The notes beneath the pieces were generated by a model. It made no database searches. It was not told the origin of the DNA and saw only the letters and a list, made by a program, of their open reading frames with translations. The position numbers and the translations under genes were made by a program. Positions 1-8,101 of a stretch of DNA of 26,868 bases are shown piece by piece. How positions within the stretch are numbered: the first letter of the stretch is position 1; the number at the start of each line of letters is the position of its first letter. The DNA is from an uncultured Bacteroides sp. (lineage in GTDB: Bacteria; Bacteroidota; Bacteroidia; Bacteroidales; UBA932): the NCBI GenBank assembly GCA_900546925.1, contig UREV01000027.1, positions 1-26,868 of the forward strand, read 5' to 3'.

Positions 1-310
1 CTTCAGACAGCATTTCAAGAATCTCACATGCATCAAAATAAGTGACCATAAAATTTCGATTTATCGGTGTAAATATACATCTTTTCTCCCGTATGCTTTT
101 AGACAGACGCAATAATTTAGCGCCACAACTGATTATTTTTCGAAAATGTTCGATGATTCATCGTTTTAACTGCTCAATCACTAGCGATGACGTACATGCG
201 GAGGTGCTTACAATTCCACTATTATGTAAAGTCTCAAAAACAATTTATGGCAGCAACTACGTGAAAGAGAAAATGTATCTGTCTGTACTCTGATGATTCT
301 TTACATAACC

Positions 311-400
311 TCAGGCTTTACATACGCTGCCGAAAACGAAGATTTCTCCGTCGTTCAGTGTCGTGATATATTGCGGTGTGATTCTGCTCTGGTCTGTCAT
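311..400 (-). pseudogene. 5' fragment of an A1S_2505-type phage non-structural protein gene
   Basis: On the minus strand an ATG at 400 opens a 29-residue frame that runs to a TGA at 311-313. Residues 6-25 (RITPQYITTLNDGEIFVFGS) match, from memory, the start of the family annotated as A1S_2505-type phage non-structural protein, whose members continue after FGS with a conserved N-L-x-G-x-H-G-G-G-A-A stretch. Here the similarity stops after FGS, at about base 326, and is replaced by VCKA and a stop. Full-length members are several times longer, so this is a truncated remnant. A 20-codon frame just upstream on the same strand (501 to 439, starting MTEYRYQLLE) may be the tail of the same lost locus. 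The molecular function of the family is not known to me. Confidence 0.5.
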
Positions 401-706
401 ACTATGTCTTGTTATCTGCGTTTTTTTTTGAACGATACCTATCTGGTGATTTTTGAAATAGCCTCCTTTGTCTCCAGCAACTGATACCGGTACTCCGTCA
501 TAAAATTAAGAAAAATAATTGGTTTTACAAAGATGTCGATGCCGACGTCGCCTTTTAACCCGGTCACTCATGCACCGATCAAGGCTGCAATACTATACAA
601 TTTTTCCATGCAAAGTCCAAAAATGGGGCGAAATTTTCCAAAACCGAGGAGTGGTAATCGACTAAAGATTGTAATGAAACAGTCCTCATGTCGCAGCCGG
701 TCAGTG

Positions 707-732
707 CCCGTTCGCTCAGGTGCTTCGCAATT
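707..732. repeat. Copy 1 of a short dispersed repeat shared with the right end
   Basis: Bases 713-732 (CGCTCAGGTGCTTCGCAATT) are identical to 26836-26855. The match extends left to 707, where 24 of 26 bases agree. A 20-base exact match in the same orientation, in two gene-free stretches 26 kb apart, is unlikely by chance and points to a repeat family scattered between genes. Read on the minus strand it can encode I-A-K-H-L-S, but I see no protein-coding logic. The full extent and class of the element cannot be told from two copies. Confidence 0.6.
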
Positions 733-835
733 TGCTCACCGGACATTGCTGCCGACCGTCGCCGGAATCCATGTAAATTTACTCCATCGCCGGTAATCAT
801 GTGAACATCCACCTCTACATTCGTCACGTATGTTA

Positions 836-880
836 AAAAAGCCAATCCAAGTCTGACAAACAGATTTGGATTGGCTTTTT
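836..880. terminator. Strong bidirectional hairpin terminator
   Basis: AAAAAGCCAATCCAA at 836-850 pairs perfectly with TTGGATTGGCTTTTT at 866-880. The stem continues inward (GTCTG with CAGAT, one G-U pair) to an ACAAA loop at 856-860, giving about 20 pairs. A T run follows the stem on either strand, so it can stop transcription from both sides. It is the natural end for the leftward amylase transcript, whose stop codon lies at 973-975. Confidence 0.85.
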
Positions 881-899
881 ATTTGGCTGATGGTAATGA

Positions 900-926
900 T
901 ACAGTCTGACGATAATCCCAGATGTG
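900..926 (-). repeat. Second copy of the 3' end of the amylase gene
   Basis: Bases 900-926 repeat 974-1000 with 24 of 27 identical, offset by 74 bases. The 974-1000 copy encodes the last residues of the amylase (TSGIIVRL) plus part of its stop. In the 900-926 copy the same reading would give T-S-G-I-I-V-R-L with the stop codon altered, since T replaces the second base of TAA. It may be the remains of a second tandem amylase gene or a small local duplication. Confidence 0.6.
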
Positions 927-972
927 TACCGACTGCTTCGATGGATTTGAGTCTGTTCTGTCGTAGAGGGTA

Positions 973-2895
973 TTACAGTCTGACGATGATGCCGGATGTG
1001 GGTTCCAGTGTGATGGTGTCGCCTTTAGGGGTGCGCTTGTAGCTGCCTTTGCCTAAGGTCTTGACTGGAACTACGTTACCTTTAATGTCTTTGGTCGCGG
1101 AACGGTACTCTGCCACTTCGGCATTGACATTGACCGACTTGCGGGTGCCGGTAGGATTCAGGGCGATCAGGAAGGTCTCTATCCCGTTGGTTCTCAGGTA
1201 GATCATCGGGTACGGCTGCTCTTCGTGGAATATTGGGAGGAACTTGCTGTCGGCCCAGAGGGCTTCGCTGGTTTTTCTCAATGCGATCAGCTCGCGGGTC
1301 CAGTTCAGGATGGATTCGGGATCGTTGTCCTGGGACTCGACGGTGATTTCTCCTTTGGCGAGAGGTTTAGCTTTGCCGGCCTCGAAGGACTTCTTCCAGT
1401 CGAGATACTGAGGGTATGATGTCGCGGGACTCCACTGGGTGCATACAGGGAGATATAGTTTGTCTGGTGTGCAGGTGCTGAATCCGGCTGTTTCGCCGCT
1501 GGTCCACTGCATAGGGGAGCGTGCTCCTGAGCGTTCCTTTCCGTTGTGGTTCGCGCCTTCCACGTTCGGCATGTCGACGAGTGAGCGCATTCCGATTTCG
1601 TCACCATAGTAGAGGATTGGCAGAGGCATGGTCATTATCCATGTGAGCATAACTTTCAGCTGGTCAGGGGTGTTGCGCGCGCCCATGTTTATTCTGAGGT
1701 GGTCATGGTTGCCGGTGATAGAGGCGAAGTAGCCCATCGTGGAGGTGCTTTCCACACAGTCTGTGAAGTAGTCGTAATATTCCTTCAGCATCTCGGCAGG
1801 TGTAGTCTTTCTGTCGATTTTGTCTTCAGGCCAGGCGTTGCCGTAGAGATCTTTTACTGAAGGCTGGCCGCCGTTCAATGAGAAGTAGCTGCCGCCGTCG
1901 GCCTGATGTTTCCTGTCGAAGTACATGCGGCGGTTGTGGGCTTTGGTGCTGTTGAGGTCCATGTCCACGTTGTAGCCTGATGCGAGGCACCATTTCGGAG
2001 AGCCCCATTCAGCCATGAGTACGTGGTCGGGGTAGTTCTCGTCGGACCATTCGCGGATTTCACGCCACAAGTTAAGGATTTCTTTCTTGTCTTTGTCATT
2101 CTTTACCAGGCTGTTGGCCATGTCCACGCGGAAGCCGTCCACGCCTTTTCCGTACCAGAAGGCGATGATGTTTTTCAGTTCCTGACGTACGGCTTTAGGG
2201 CCTGGTGCGTCTACGCCCTGTTCCCAAGGATGATTCGGGTCCGGGTTCGCGTAGCCGTAGTTCAGTGACGGCTGGCATGCGTAGAAATTCTTCATGTAGT
2301 ATTTGTTCCTCGGCGCGTCGCTTTTCATCCATTTGCCGATGGTGTTCTGCATGTAGTTCGGGTCTTTCAACATGGTCTCCAAGTCTTTCTCCGCTTTCTG
2401 GTCGGGAAGTCTGTCTGACCAGATGTAATAGTCTGAGTATTGGAGATTTGTGTCCTGCATGCTCTGTATGAACCAAGGGTGTTTGTCGGATGTGTGTCCT
2501 GCTACGAGGTCCAGCATTATCTTGATGCCTTTCGCGTGGGCTTTTTCCACGAGTTCGACCAGGTCGTTGTTGGTGCCGAAGCGGGGGTCAACGCGGTAAA
2601 AGTCAATGATGTCGTAACCGCCGTCTATCCAGCCGGATACGAAAATAGGGTTAAACCATATAGCTCTTACTCCGAGTTTTTCGATGTAATCGAGTTTAGA
2701 GATAACGCCTCTGATGTCGCCGATTCCGTTTCCGTCAGAATCTTTGTATGAAGAAGGGTAAACTTGGTAGATTACTCCGTCGCGGAGCCACTCCGGACCT
2801 CTGGTCCATGACTGTTCGAAGCTGCCCGGTGCAGGCTGTGCCATCATCATGGCGCTGCTTAGTGCCGCGGTTACAAGAATTGCGAATTTTTTCAT
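973..2895 (-). CDS. Secreted GH13 alpha-amylase family glycoside hydrolase
   Basis: The 640-residue product should hydrolyse or rearrange alpha-glucosidic bonds of starch- or trehalose-like substrates outside the cytoplasm. Residues 1-19 form a signal peptide with a likely cut before Gln20. The GH13 barrel follows: a calcium-type loop DSDGNGIGD (52-60), region I around Asp129-His134, region II GFRVDMA with nucleophile Asp258, region III MAEWG with acid/base Glu296, and region IV GNHDH with Asp398. A C-terminal beta domain fills about 560-640. Region I reads DLVAGH, with Gly where many members have Asn before the His. The overall form resembles the oligo-1,6-glucosidase/trehalose synthase side of GH13, but exact specificity cannot be read. 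It is a single gene with its own promoter (2931-2938) and terminator (836-880), and no SusC/SusD partners are in view. Confidence 0.9.
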   Translation of the reverse strand: MKKFAILVTAALSSAMMMAQPAPGSFEQSWTRGPEWLRDGVIYQVYPSSYKDSDGNGIGDIRGVISKLDYIEKLGVRAIWFNPIFVSGWIDGGYDIIDFYRVDPRFGTNNDLVELVEKAHAKGIKIMLDLVAGHTSDKHPWFIQSMQDTNLQYSDYYIWSDRLPDQKAEKDLETMLKDPNYMQNTIGKWMKSDAPRNKYYMKNFYACQPSLNYGYANPDPNHPWEQGVDAPGPKAVRQELKNIIAFWYGKGVDGFRVDMANSLVKNDKDKKEILNLWREIREWSDENYPDHVLMAEWGSPKWCLASGYNVDMDLNSTKAHNRRMYFDRKHQADGGSYFSLNGGQPSVKDLYGNAWPEDKIDRKTTPAEMLKEYYDYFTDCVESTSTMGYFASITGNHDHLRINMGARNTPDQLKVMLTWIMTMPLPILYYGDEIGMRSLVDMPNVEGANHNGKERSGARSPMQWTSGETAGFSTCTPDKLYLPVCTQWSPATSYPQYLDWKKSFEAGKAKPLAKGEITVESQDNDPESILNWTRELIALRKTSEALWADSKFLPIFHEEQPYPMIYLRTNGIETFLIALNPTGTRKSVNVNAEVAEYRSATKDIKGNVVPVKTLGKGSYKRTPKGDTITLEPTSGIIVRL

Positions 2896-3225
2896 TTTCT
2901 TTCGTTGGTTTGTTTTGTATTTTCTTTTTGCAAAGATAATGAAAACTTAGTGATTTCATAACGCTTAGTTTATATAATTATCGGAAGGGTCGCTAGATTT
3001 ATAGATTTGTAGGTTGTTGCCCATTTCTGCCCATAATTCGCCGAAAATGAAGAAAATCGGGCGAAATCATGGTTTGGCGATTAAAAATTCGTAATTTTAC
3101 ACGATTATGGGTTAATTCGGGATTATCCGGAAAAACGCGGATGTCAAGAGTGCGCGTTCTCTCGGAAAATCGGGATATGTTGACGAATTGACAAAGATAG
3201 AATAGACAGAATATTTAATAGAATT
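2896..3225. other. Divergent intergenic region between amylase and TPR gene
   Basis: This 330-base stretch separates two divergent genes and should carry promoters for both. The leftward one is at 2931-2938. For the rightward TPR gene I see only weak candidates: TAGATTTG at 3002-3009 without a -33 TTG, and TTTG at 3073-3076 followed after only 15 bases by TAATTTTA at 3092-3099. TGCCCAT occurs twice close together (about 3018-3034), and TTCGCC and GGCGAA face each other around 3038-3066; either could be a protein-binding site. No RNA gene or small coding frame is convincing. Confidence 0.4.
2931..2938 (-). promoter_or_regulatory. Candidate -7 element for the amylase gene
   Basis: On the minus strand the bases read TATCTTTG, an exact fit to the Bacteroidota -7 consensus TAnnTTTG, about 35 bases before the ATG at 2895. 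The upstream -33 TTG is not clear (a GTTATG lies at roughly the right distance), so the call rests on the -7 box and position. Confidence 0.55.
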
Positions 3226-6200
3226 ATGAAGATAGATAAGGTCGCGGCATCTTTCGCTGCAGTCGTTATCGGAGCGGCTGTCCCGGTCGGTTCTGCATTT
3301 GCGACACCGGCTTCAGGACACGACGATGTAAATGTGCTCACCGAGACTCATCAGGTCCCGGGTGGAATCAAAAAGAATCTGAAATTCGCGGAAGACCTTT
3401 TCGCACACGGCATGTACGAAGAAGCTTCCAAGATATTCCGTTCTGCTGTAAATGACCCTGTTGCACAGGGTATGGCCGTCCTCTGTGACGTGAAAATGCA
3501 GGTCAACGGCTATGAAACCGAACTGGAAAAATACATTGACAAATACCCTTATTCGGGGCTGGTCCCGCAGCTCAGGTACGCGCATGGCCTGAACCTCTTC
3601 GACATACAGGACTATCCTTCTGCGTCTTCAGCCCTTGCGGACGTGAACATCAAGGGGCTTTATAAGGACCAGATTGCGGAATATACCTTCAAAAAAGCGT
3701 ATTCCGACTTCGAAATCGGGCTCGAAGATTCGGCATTGGCAGGATTCACGAAAGTTACCGAAATGCCGAAAAACGTCTATCAGGCTCCGTCGCAATACTC
3801 TATAGCATATATATGGTATGAGAGAGAAAAATTCACCGAAGCGGAAAAATGGTTCGCCAAGTCGCGTAAGGACCCGCGTTTCGCTGAAGTCTCTTCCTAT
3901 TATATTATGGAATGCCGCTTCATGAACAAGGACTATAAATATGTAGCCGACAACGGGGCGGAAATGTATGCGTCAGTTCCTGAAGAAAGGAAGCAGCACT
4001 TGGCCAGAATCATTTCTGAATCATACCTCGTGCTCGGGGATGCTGCCAAGGCTAAAGAATATTACGACAAGACAGGAGTGGGCAGCGGAAAATCCCGCAC
4101 TGACTACTTCTATGCCGGATCACTTCTCTACGCGTTGGAAGACTACAAAGGCGCCATCGAAAACTACGGCATGATGACGGACCGCGCCGACTCGCTCGGA
4201 CAAATCGCCAACTACCAGATGGCTTACAGCTACATCAAGACGAAGAACAAAGTCGCTGCCATGCAGTCATTCAAAGATGCCTCCCAACTGAACTATAACA
4301 CTGATATGCAGGAGGATGCGTACTTCAACTATGCGAAACTCGCCTTCGACCTTAACCATGACCCGTCAGTTTTCGACAGCTATATAAAGAAGTATCCTGA
4401 ACTCGCGAAAGGTGACAGAATCTATAGCTATATCGCACTTGCTGCCCTTTATAACCGTGACTATGCGGGAGCTGTGGAAGCCTACGACAAAATCGACGAG
4501 TTGGACAACAACATGAAGAGCAACTATATGAAAGCCAATTATCTCCGCGCTGACCAGCTTATCGCGGACGGCTCATATAGAAAAGCAGTGCCTTGCCTCA
4601 AAGCAGCAGCCTATTACTCTGATAAGCACTCGCCGTTCAACCAGCTCTCAAGATATTGGCTGGCAGAAAGTTACTACAGAGATGACGACTGGTCACAGTC
4701 CGCCGACCTCTTCAAGACATTGTATAATATCTCCGCATTGGAAGGCAAGGTGGAAGGCCGTCTTCTTCCTTACGACATAGCCTATTGTTACTTTAAATCA
4801 GGCGATTACGACAACGCGGAGAAATGGTTCGACGTCTACGTGGCCTCAGGCGACAAACGCCAGCGCAGAGATGCATTGACCCGAAAAGGCGACTGCAACT
4901 TTATCCGCAAGGATTACGGGACCGCGACAGCCTCCTACGAGATGGCGATAAAGGAATTCCCGCAGATGGATGACCTTTACCCGTACTACCAGGCCGGCCT
5001 CGCTTATGCGTTGACTGACAATCAGAAAGCGGAAATCTCGCTCCTCGCGCCGACCGTCTCAGCCTCGCCGGAAGCCACCTTCTACAGCGAGACCGTCTAT
5101 GAGCTCGGACGCGCCTACATGGGGGTCGGGGCCAATGCCGATGCGCGACGAGTGTTCACCAGACTTGCTACCGCCGGCCGCGATTCCACCTACCAGGCCA
5201 GAGCCCTCATCGGGCTGGGAATGATTTCTGTCAATGAATCCCAGTTCGACGAGGCACTTGGATATTATAAGAAAGTCGTTTCCGAAATGCCTTCATCGGA
5301 GTATTCAGAAGATGCACTCAGGGCCATCGAGTCGATATATCAGACGAAACAGGAACCGGAGCAGTATTTCGCATACCTGAAGACCCTCTCCGGCGGCCAG
5401 GCTCCTGCGGAAAGCGATAAGGAAACTATGTTTTTCAATGCTGCCGAGCAGATTTTCCTCGCGGAGAACTACCAGAAAGCATTGACCACACTCCAGGCAT
5501 ATCTAGAAGAATATCCTAATGGTTCAAACATTCTCATGGCGGATTTCTACATGGCGGAATGTTACAAAAATCTCGGAAAGAAAGAGCAGGCCTGCGACTG
5601 GTATAGAAAAGTAATCGAATCAGGTGAAGGCTCATTCTTGGAACTTTCTTCACTGAATTTCGCCAAACTTTCTTACGGACTTCAGCGTTATAGCGATGCC
5701 TATGCAGGTTATAAGTCATTGCTGGACAATGCCCGTATCGAAAATAACCGTCACGCTGCCATCGTCGGAATGATGAACTCGGCATATGCGGGAAAAGACT
5801 ATGACGCCGCTATCGAAAGCGCGTTGAAACTCGCGGCCGACAAGGGCAGCAGCAAGGATGATATCCGCAGAGCACAGTATGTGGAGGCGAAATCTTATCT
5901 CGCCACAAGCCGCAGAACCAAGGCGTTCGAGATACTTGCAAAACTCTCTTCCGCTACCAAGACACCGGAAGGAGCTGAGGCTGCGTACATGATTATCCAG
6001 GACAAATATGACCAGGGCAAGTTCCAGGATGTGGAAAACCTCGTATATAAGTTCTCCGATTCAGGAACTGACCAGACATACTGGCTTGCAAAGGCCTTCA
6101 TCGCACTCGGTGACGCGTTTGCGGAGAGGGGAGACCTCAAGCAGGCCAAGGCTACATTTGAAAGTATCCGTGACGGTTACACCCCTTCAGGCAAGACAGA

Positions 6201-6258
6201 CGACGTTCTGGACAACGTCAGCATGCGCCTGGAGAAACTGGAGGAAATGGGAGAGTAA
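3226..6258 (+). CDS. Large secreted tetratricopeptide-repeat protein
   Basis: The 1010-residue protein begins with a short basic stretch and a hydrophobic segment ending SAFA (about residue 26), a plausible signal peptide, so it should work in the periplasm or at the outer membrane. The remainder is almost entirely helical TPR-like repeats, seen as recurring patterns such as A-x-x-x-Y/F with following D-Y-x-x-A and A-E-x-W-F. I see no catalytic domain. It probably serves as a long scaffold for protein contacts. Its stop lies 17 bases before the ATG of an outer-membrane barrel gene, so the two are very likely one transcription unit and may act together at the outer membrane. The specific role is unknown to me. 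The start is the only ATG in front of the signal peptide. Confidence 0.8.
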   Translation: MKIDKVAASFAAVVIGAAVPVGSAFATPASGHDDVNVLTETHQVPGGIKKNLKFAEDLFAHGMYEEASKIFRSAVNDPVAQGMAVLCDVKMQVNGYETELEKYIDKYPYSGLVPQLRYAHGLNLFDIQDYPSASSALADVNIKGLYKDQIAEYTFKKAYSDFEIGLEDSALAGFTKVTEMPKNVYQAPSQYSIAYIWYEREKFTEAEKWFAKSRKDPRFAEVSSYYIMECRFMNKDYKYVADNGAEMYASVPEERKQHLARIISESYLVLGDAAKAKEYYDKTGVGSGKSRTDYFYAGSLLYALEDYKGAIENYGMMTDRADSLGQIANYQMAYSYIKTKNKVAAMQSFKDASQLNYNTDMQEDAYFNYAKLAFDLNHDPSVFDSYIKKYPELAKGDRIYSYIALAALYNRDYAGAVEAYDKIDELDNNMKSNYMKANYLRADQLIADGSYRKAVPCLKAAAYYSDKHSPFNQLSRYWLAESYYRDDDWSQSADLFKTLYNISALEGKVEGRLLPYDIAYCYFKSGDYDNAEKWFDVYVASGDKRQRRDALTRKGDCNFIRKDYGTATASYEMAIKEFPQMDDLYPYYQAGLAYALTDNQKAEISLLAPTVSASPEATFYSETVYELGRAYMGVGANADARRVFTRLATAGRDSTYQARALIGLGMISVNESQFDEALGYYKKVVSEMPSSEYSEDALRAIESIYQTKQEPEQYFAYLKTLSGGQAPAESDKETMFFNAAEQIFLAENYQKALTTLQAYLEEYPNGSNILMADFYMAECYKNLGKKEQACDWYRKVIESGEGSFLELSSLNFAKLSYGLQRYSDAYAGYKSLLDNARIENNRHAAIVGMMNSAYAGKDYDAAIESALKLAADKGSSKDDIRRAQYVEAKSYLATSRRTKAFEILAKLSSATKTPEGAEAAYMIIQDKYDQGKFQDVENLVYKFSDSGTDQTYWLAKAFIALGDAFAERGDLKQAKATFESIRDGYTPSGKTDDVLDNVSMRLEKLEEMGE

Positions 6259-6275
6259 AATTAACATTGACAAAA

Positions 6276-8039
6276 ATGAAAAAGATATATTTTATTTCAG
6301 CTGCTCTTTTGGCCGGGGTATCGATGTCTGCGCAGAACCTTAATCCTACGGTCTCTGTGACAAGGGCTTACGAAGGTAAACTTCTGGACGTGCACAAGCC
6401 GATGGAGAAGATGTTCGTGCCTGATTCACTGAATAAATTCGACTTGGATTTCGACTATTCCGTATTCGAGAATCCTTACAAGGGAGCTTATGATTTCAAG
6501 CCCTATACGATGAACATGAAGCCTCAGGCGGAGGCCTACTCGGGCAAGAAATTCTACCTGAAAGCCGGTGCCGGATACAATCTCCGCCCGTCTGTCGATG
6601 CTGTCTTGGAGCCGCTTACAGGCGAAAAATTCCGCATGGGCGTCTATGCTTCGCACCATTCGTATTTCGGTAATTATAAGGAGCTTGGGTTCAATGACAA
6701 AATGAATCTTTCCTCTACGGGGACTAAACAGTCAGGTTATGACATGTATTCCACTGTAGGAGTCGACGGACGCGCTTACTTGAACAAAGCTGCGCTGACA
6801 TTCGACGTCGGATATCTTGGAATTCATACCGATGACCCTCTGGAGTGTTCACCTGTTTCACAGCATTCTTCGACCGGATACAACGCTGCGAAATTGGCGT
6901 TCAGACTGAAGGGCGAAAATTCGTCCGAATCATATCTCTATTACGATATGGCGATGAAGTATCGCTTTGGTGCACAGGGATTTGGCGGTATGCCGGCACT
7001 CAGCGGGACATCAGGAGAATATCTCTCATCTCTGAATATGAATGACCTGGACTTCTCCATTACTCTCGGCCCTGTGTTCAAACAGTATCATAAGGTAGTG
7101 GCAGATTTCGGAATGGGCATGACCTGGTATACAGGACTTTTCGATGCGAGTGTGGGAAATGCTTTCATCACACCGAAATACGTGTTCGAAAAGAACAGGT
7201 GGATCATCTCTGCAGGAGTGAAAATCGGATTCAAGATGACCTCCGGCGAGGATTTTTACGGCAGGGAATTGAACACCAACAAGGGTACTATGATATATCC
7301 TGATGTCCGCATCGGATTCACACCGATCAAAGACTATATGAATCTGTACGTTACGGCTACCGGCGGAGACTGGAGAAATCCATATTATGAGCTGAAGGAG
7401 AGAAACCATTTCTTTACCCCGCTCGTCCCGACCGTAATGTCGAACAACTCGGTCGAAAGATATAATCTCGCCCTCGGGTTCAGCGGGAATATCGCCAGCC
7501 GATTCAGGTATGACGTGAAAGTCGGATATAGAAGTTTCGAGTCAATGCCGATGGATTATGTCTTGGATGCATTGATTTCTGCAGGGAAGCACCAGATAAC
7601 CGGTTACGGTATCGCTTACGAGGATGGGACGGCAGTTTATTCTGATCTGAAAATGCAGTGGGAGTCTAAGGATTTTGCCTTGGATTCATGGTTCAGAATA
7701 AACGCGGTGGACTTTAAAAACGCTGATGCCAAGGCATTTGAACCGGCAAGATATTCCGGCGGCATTGACGCGACCTATAATTGGCGGAGAAGGCTTTTCT
7801 TTGGGGCGTCTGTGGATTTTGCGTCGCGCCGTGCGGGCAAAATCGAACTTCCGGCGGGACTTTCGAATGCGTATGTGCCGGCATGGGTCGACCTCGGGGT
7901 ACATGCGGAATATGCGTTTACACGCAAGCTCTCTTTCTGGGTGCGCGGTGAGAATCTTCTTGACATGAATATCCAGAGGACTGTGCTCTATACGACAGGT
8001 GGAATCGGCTTCACTGCCGGTATTTGCCTGAATCTATAA
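6276..8039 (+). CDS. Outer-membrane beta-barrel protein, TonB-receptor-like C terminus
   Basis: I start this gene at the ATG at 6276 rather than the in-frame TTG at 6267, because the ATG opens directly into a clean signal peptide (MKKIYFISAALLAGVSMSAQ, cut after Ala19). That gives 587 residues. The mature part is rich in alternating hydrophobic and aromatic strands and ends with a strand-like segment after N-L-L-D, much like the last strands of TonB-dependent receptors, but I see no plug domain or TonB box and it is shorter than such receptors. It follows the TPR gene by 17 bases. The last codons overlap the -33 element of the gyrB promoter (8023-8026). Probably an integral outer-membrane protein; cargo or partner unknown. 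Confidence 0.7.
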   Translation: MKKIYFISAALLAGVSMSAQNLNPTVSVTRAYEGKLLDVHKPMEKMFVPDSLNKFDLDFDYSVFENPYKGAYDFKPYTMNMKPQAEAYSGKKFYLKAGAGYNLRPSVDAVLEPLTGEKFRMGVYASHHSYFGNYKELGFNDKMNLSSTGTKQSGYDMYSTVGVDGRAYLNKAALTFDVGYLGIHTDDPLECSPVSQHSSTGYNAAKLAFRLKGENSSESYLYYDMAMKYRFGAQGFGGMPALSGTSGEYLSSLNMNDLDFSITLGPVFKQYHKVVADFGMGMTWYTGLFDASVGNAFITPKYVFEKNRWIISAGVKIGFKMTSGEDFYGRELNTNKGTMIYPDVRIGFTPIKDYMNLYVTATGGDWRNPYYELKERNHFFTPLVPTVMSNNSVERYNLALGFSGNIASRFRYDVKVGYRSFESMPMDYVLDALISAGKHQITGYGIAYEDGTAVYSDLKMQWESKDFALDSWFRINAVDFKNADAKAFEPARYSGGIDATYNWRRRLFFGASVDFASRRAGKIELPAGLSNAYVPAWVDLGVHAEYAFTRKLSFWVRGENLLDMNIQRTVLYTTGGIGFTAGICLNL

Positions 8040-8054
8040 TTTTTAGTATATTTG
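8023..8054 (+). promoter_or_regulatory. Promoter for gyrB (and probably the genes behind it)
   Basis: TTTG at 8023-8026, a 20-base gap and TATATTTG at 8047-8054 form a near-ideal Bacteroidota -33/-7 promoter. The predicted transcript starts about 40 bases before the gyrB ATG at 8102. The -33 box lies within the final codons of the upstream barrel gene, so the two units are packed tightly and no terminator is visible between them. Confidence 0.8.
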
Positions 8055-8101
8055 TAGGCTTATATTTTTAAAGAATCAGTAAAAGAATAATTATATTGGG
8101 G

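Larger units (their letters stand above)
1..972. other. Decayed gene-poor region at the left edge
   Basis: No intact gene is supported here. The first 530 bases look richer in A and T than the rest of the window, and both strands are broken by stops; short open frames on the plus strand (42-293, 293-484, 533-796) resemble no family I know. The stretch does hold a minus-strand remnant of a phage-type gene (311-400), a short repeat that recurs at the right end (707-732), a strong hairpin terminator (836-880) and a second copy of the last bases of the downstream amylase gene (900-926). Together these suggest a region where genes have been inserted, deleted and eroded. That history is inference. 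Confidence 0.6.

Noticed and set aside
42..484. Two plus-strand open frames (83 and 63 codons)
   Set aside because: Composition is irregular with many rare-looking runs, no motif is visible, and the second lies antisense to the phage-type remnant.
579..845. Minus-strand open frame of 88 codons over the repeat and terminator
   Set aside because: Its start lies in the terminator hairpin, it includes the dispersed repeat, and it resembles no family I can name. It looks like a chance open frame in repeat DNA.
3018..3034. Two close TGCCCAT units as a possible repeat array
   Set aside because: Only two copies are present; no regular array or spacer pattern, so not a CRISPR.
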